A DNA stretch of 7,208 nt. It comes from Novosphingobium sp. Its GTDB lineage: Bacteria > Pseudomonadota > Alphaproteobacteria > Sphingomonadales > Sphingomonadaceae. Of the stretch, positions 5,922-7,208 are shown in pieces (within the stretch, counting starts at the first letter, position 1; every line of letters begins with the position of its first letter). The notes below the pieces were generated by a model, which worked only from the letters and a program-made list of their open reading frames with translations, did no database searches and had not been told where the DNA came from. The DNA is taken from contig JAQVEQ010000146.1 of the NCBI GenBank assembly GCA_028697875.1, forward strand, positions 1 through 7,208, read 5' to 3'. The position numbers and the translations under genes are program-made.

Positions 5922-6401
5922 CTACTTCGATCGCGGCTCGCCCGATCCCCACAGGCGCTTCTGCGGGATCCAGCCTACCCGGCCGGTCACGTCGAAACGA
6001 CACCAGCCTTCGTCGCAATCCCCAAGCTTGCCGACCACGCCTGGCTGAGCATTCCACAACAGCCGGGCGCCGGCCTGCGGTTTGGCCCGCATCGGGGCAG
6101 GACCGCCGCCAACGACAATCGCCGTGCGGTCGCGGCTGAGGAATCGCGCCACCACCCAGCCACGGTCGCCGTCGGCATCCTCGACCAAGCGCCAGCCTTC
6201 CTTGATTCGCAAGACCTTGAGCGGCAGCTGCGGCCGTTCGTATACCCAGTCGATACGATAGGACTCGCTGGGCCCGACGCGCATGTTGACCTTTTCCGCG
6301 CGAATCGAGGCCCAATAGGGCGTCTCCCGGTCCTGCGCGATGGCAGGCGTGACGAGAAGGCTGGCAGCAAGAATTGCGGGGATCGCGCGCAGGATGGGCA
6401 T
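5922..6401 (-). CDS. Exported bacterial SH3-domain protein
   Basis: The 159-residue protein begins with a signal peptide: MPILR, a hydrophobic stretch (about 6-20), then an A-I-A site, with likely cleavage near residues 22-23. The mature part resembles the bacterial SH3 (SH3_4 / COG3807) family. The first SH3-like unit spans about 31-90, with VNMRVGPSESYRIDWVY and GWRLVEDADGDRGWVVARFL. A second, more divergent unit spans about 94-150 and ends in GRVGWIPQKRLWG. C129 and C134 (CDEGWC) could form a disulfide in the periplasm. Such domains often bind peptidoglycan or other envelope partners, but no enzymatic domain is attached, so the role is unknown. No strong ribosome site is seen before the ATG at 6401. 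It is divergent from the dehydrogenase gene and convergent with the thiolase gene. Confidence 0.9.
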   Translation of the reverse strand: MPILRAIPAILAASLLVTPAIAQDRETPYWASIRAEKVNMRVGPSESYRIDWVYERPQLPLKVLRIKEGWRLVEDADGDRGWVVARFLSRDRTAIVVGGGPAPMRAKPQAGARLLWNAQPGVVGKLGDCDEGWCRFDVTGRVGWIPQKRLWGSGEPRSK

Positions 6402-6510
6402 GAGGCGAACCCATAGCCCCGCCGCCTGCCTCTCATCAAGCCGCTAAGCCACCGGATCATGCAACCATCCGCTTGACCGGCGCACCGTCCCGGGCTTAGC
6501 GAAATGGGCA
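6402..6510. promoter_or_regulatory. Divergent intergenic region, SH3 gene and dehydrogenase
   Basis: These 109 bases must carry the promoters of both flanking genes. Toward the dehydrogenase, TTGACC (6473-6478), a 17-base spacer and TTAGCG (6496-6501) form a weak sigma-70-like pair. If real it would place the transcript start almost at the ATG, giving a very short leader, which fits the absence of a clear ribosome site there. No reading frame is supported. Confidence 0.35.
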
Positions 6511-7208
6511 ATGAACGACACAGGACAAGAGCTATCGAACCGCCGCATCAGCGGCAAACCCCGGGTCATCGTCACGCGGCACCTGCTGCCTTCGGTCGAA
6601 ACCCGGATGGCCGAACTGTTCGACGTTGTCCTGAACGAGCGGGACGAACCGATGAGCCAGGCCGCGCTGGCCGCCGCGATGCAGGATTGCGACGTCCTCG
6701 TCCCCACCGTGACCGACAAGATCAATGCCGGCCTGATAGAACAGGCCGGCGAACGCCTGCGGTTGATCGCCAGTTTCGGCGCGGGCGTCGACCATATCGA
6801 CCTTGCCGCCGCGCGCGCGCGCAAGATCATCGTCACCAACACGCCCGGCGTGTTCACGGACGACACCGCGGACCTGACCATGGCCATGGTAATCGGCGTG
6901 CCGCGCCGCATCCGCGAAGGCACGGCTCTGATCCGGCGCGGCGAATGGACTGGCTGGGCGCCGTCCGGGCTGCTCGGCCGCCAGTTGGGCGGCAAGGTGC
7001 TCGGCATTGTCGGCATGGGCCGCATCGGCCAGGCAGTCGCCCACCGCGCGCGCGCTTTCGGCCTCAAGATCATCTACAACATTCGCCGCCGTCTGCCGCC
7101 CGCGGCCGAGAATATCCATGGCGCGGAATATGTCGCCGAACTCGACGAACTGATCGCCCGCAGCGACATCCTGACGCTGCATTGCCCCTCCACCCCGGCC
7201 ACCCACCA
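6511..7208 (+). CDS. D-2-hydroxyacid dehydrogenase, glyoxylate/hydroxypyruvate reductase (D-glycerate dehydrogenase) type, cut by window edge
   Basis: The protein would reduce a 2-keto acid such as glyoxylate or hydroxypyruvate to the D-2-hydroxy acid using NAD(P)H, in the cytoplasm. The 232 visible residues hold the N-terminal part of the catalytic domain (VIVTRHLLPSVE from 19), the substrate-loop block ASFGAGVDHIDLAAARA (87-103), TNTPGVFTDDTADLTMA (109-125) and the Rossmann motif GMGRIG (168-173). The catalytic Arg, Glu and His lie past the edge; the frame stops in HCPSTPATH, a family block. The usual length is about 320-335, so about 90-100 residues are missing. R198-R200 follow the second strand of the Rossmann fold, where basic residues often favour NADPH, but I cannot settle the cofactor. 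The start is ATG 6511; the ATG at 6504 is out of frame. Exact substrate is inferred from family resemblance only. Confidence 0.92.
   Translation, partial: MNDTGQELSNRRISGKPRVIVTRHLLPSVETRMAELFDVVLNERDEPMSQAALAAAMQDCDVLVPTVTDKINAGLIEQAGERLRLIASFGAGVDHIDLAAARARKIIVTNTPGVFTDDTADLTMAMVIGVPRRIREGTALIRRGEWTGWAPSGLLGRQLGGKVLGIVGMGRIGQAVAHRARAFGLKIIYNIRRRLPPAAENIHGAEYVAELDELIARSDILTLHCPSTPATH

Noticed and set aside
5709..6416. Plus-strand frame overlapping the thiolase end and the SH3 gene
   Set aside because: It covers the end of the thiolase in another frame, the palindromic element and the antisense of the SH3 gene; no domain is recognisable.
6532..7206. Minus-strand open frames opposite the dehydrogenase
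   Set aside because: They are antisense shadows; the plus strand carries the Rossmann motif and several family blocks in one frame.
1..7208. tRNA, rRNA, CRISPR array, insertion sequence or prophage parts
   Set aside because: Nearly all bases are in well-identified genes, and the gaps (about 100-200 bases) show no cloverleaf, spaced direct repeats or transposase fragment.

Overview
The window looks like part of an alphaproteobacterial chromosome, most likely from Sphingomonadales (the Erythrobacter, Novosphingobium and Sphingomonas side). This is inferred from the high GC content, from separate (unfused) nuoC and nuoD, from the long C-terminal tail of NuoE, and from the palindromic intergenic repeat. 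No rRNA or other taxonomic marker is present, so genus is not determined.

Positions 1-4398, minus strand, hold the 5' half of a respiratory complex I operon. In transcription order it reads nuoA-nuoB-nuoC-nuoD-[NTF2/SnoaL-like gene]-nuoE-nuoF, with nuoF running off the left edge. Adjacent genes overlap or are 1-3 bases apart, so this is one translationally coupled transcript. The subunits build three modules: NuoA (membrane arm/Q junction), NuoB, NuoC and NuoD (quinone-reducing Q module) and NuoE and NuoF (NADH-oxidising N module). The small NTF2-like gene between nuoD and nuoE is not a standard complex I subunit and is the least explained item here.

Positions 4399-4603 are a divergent promoter region. 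Rightward from it runs a thiolase gene (acetyl-CoA acetyltransferase type, 4604-5800, plus strand). Downstream, between convergent genes, lies a short non-coding stretch with a palindromic element resembling a dispersed alphaproteobacterial repeat, plus a terminator-like hairpin. Next, on the minus strand, is an exported bacterial SH3-domain protein (5922-6401). A divergent gap of 109 bases separates it from a D-2-hydroxyacid dehydrogenase of the glyoxylate/hydroxypyruvate reductase type (6511 onward, plus strand), cut by the right edge.

Overall this is a housekeeping and central-metabolism region. I found no mobile element, CRISPR array, RNA gene, toxin-antitoxin pair or defence system. The points most worth a second look are the extra gene inside the nuo operon, the overlapping ATG/GTG start arrangement at nuoA, and the intergenic hairpins.
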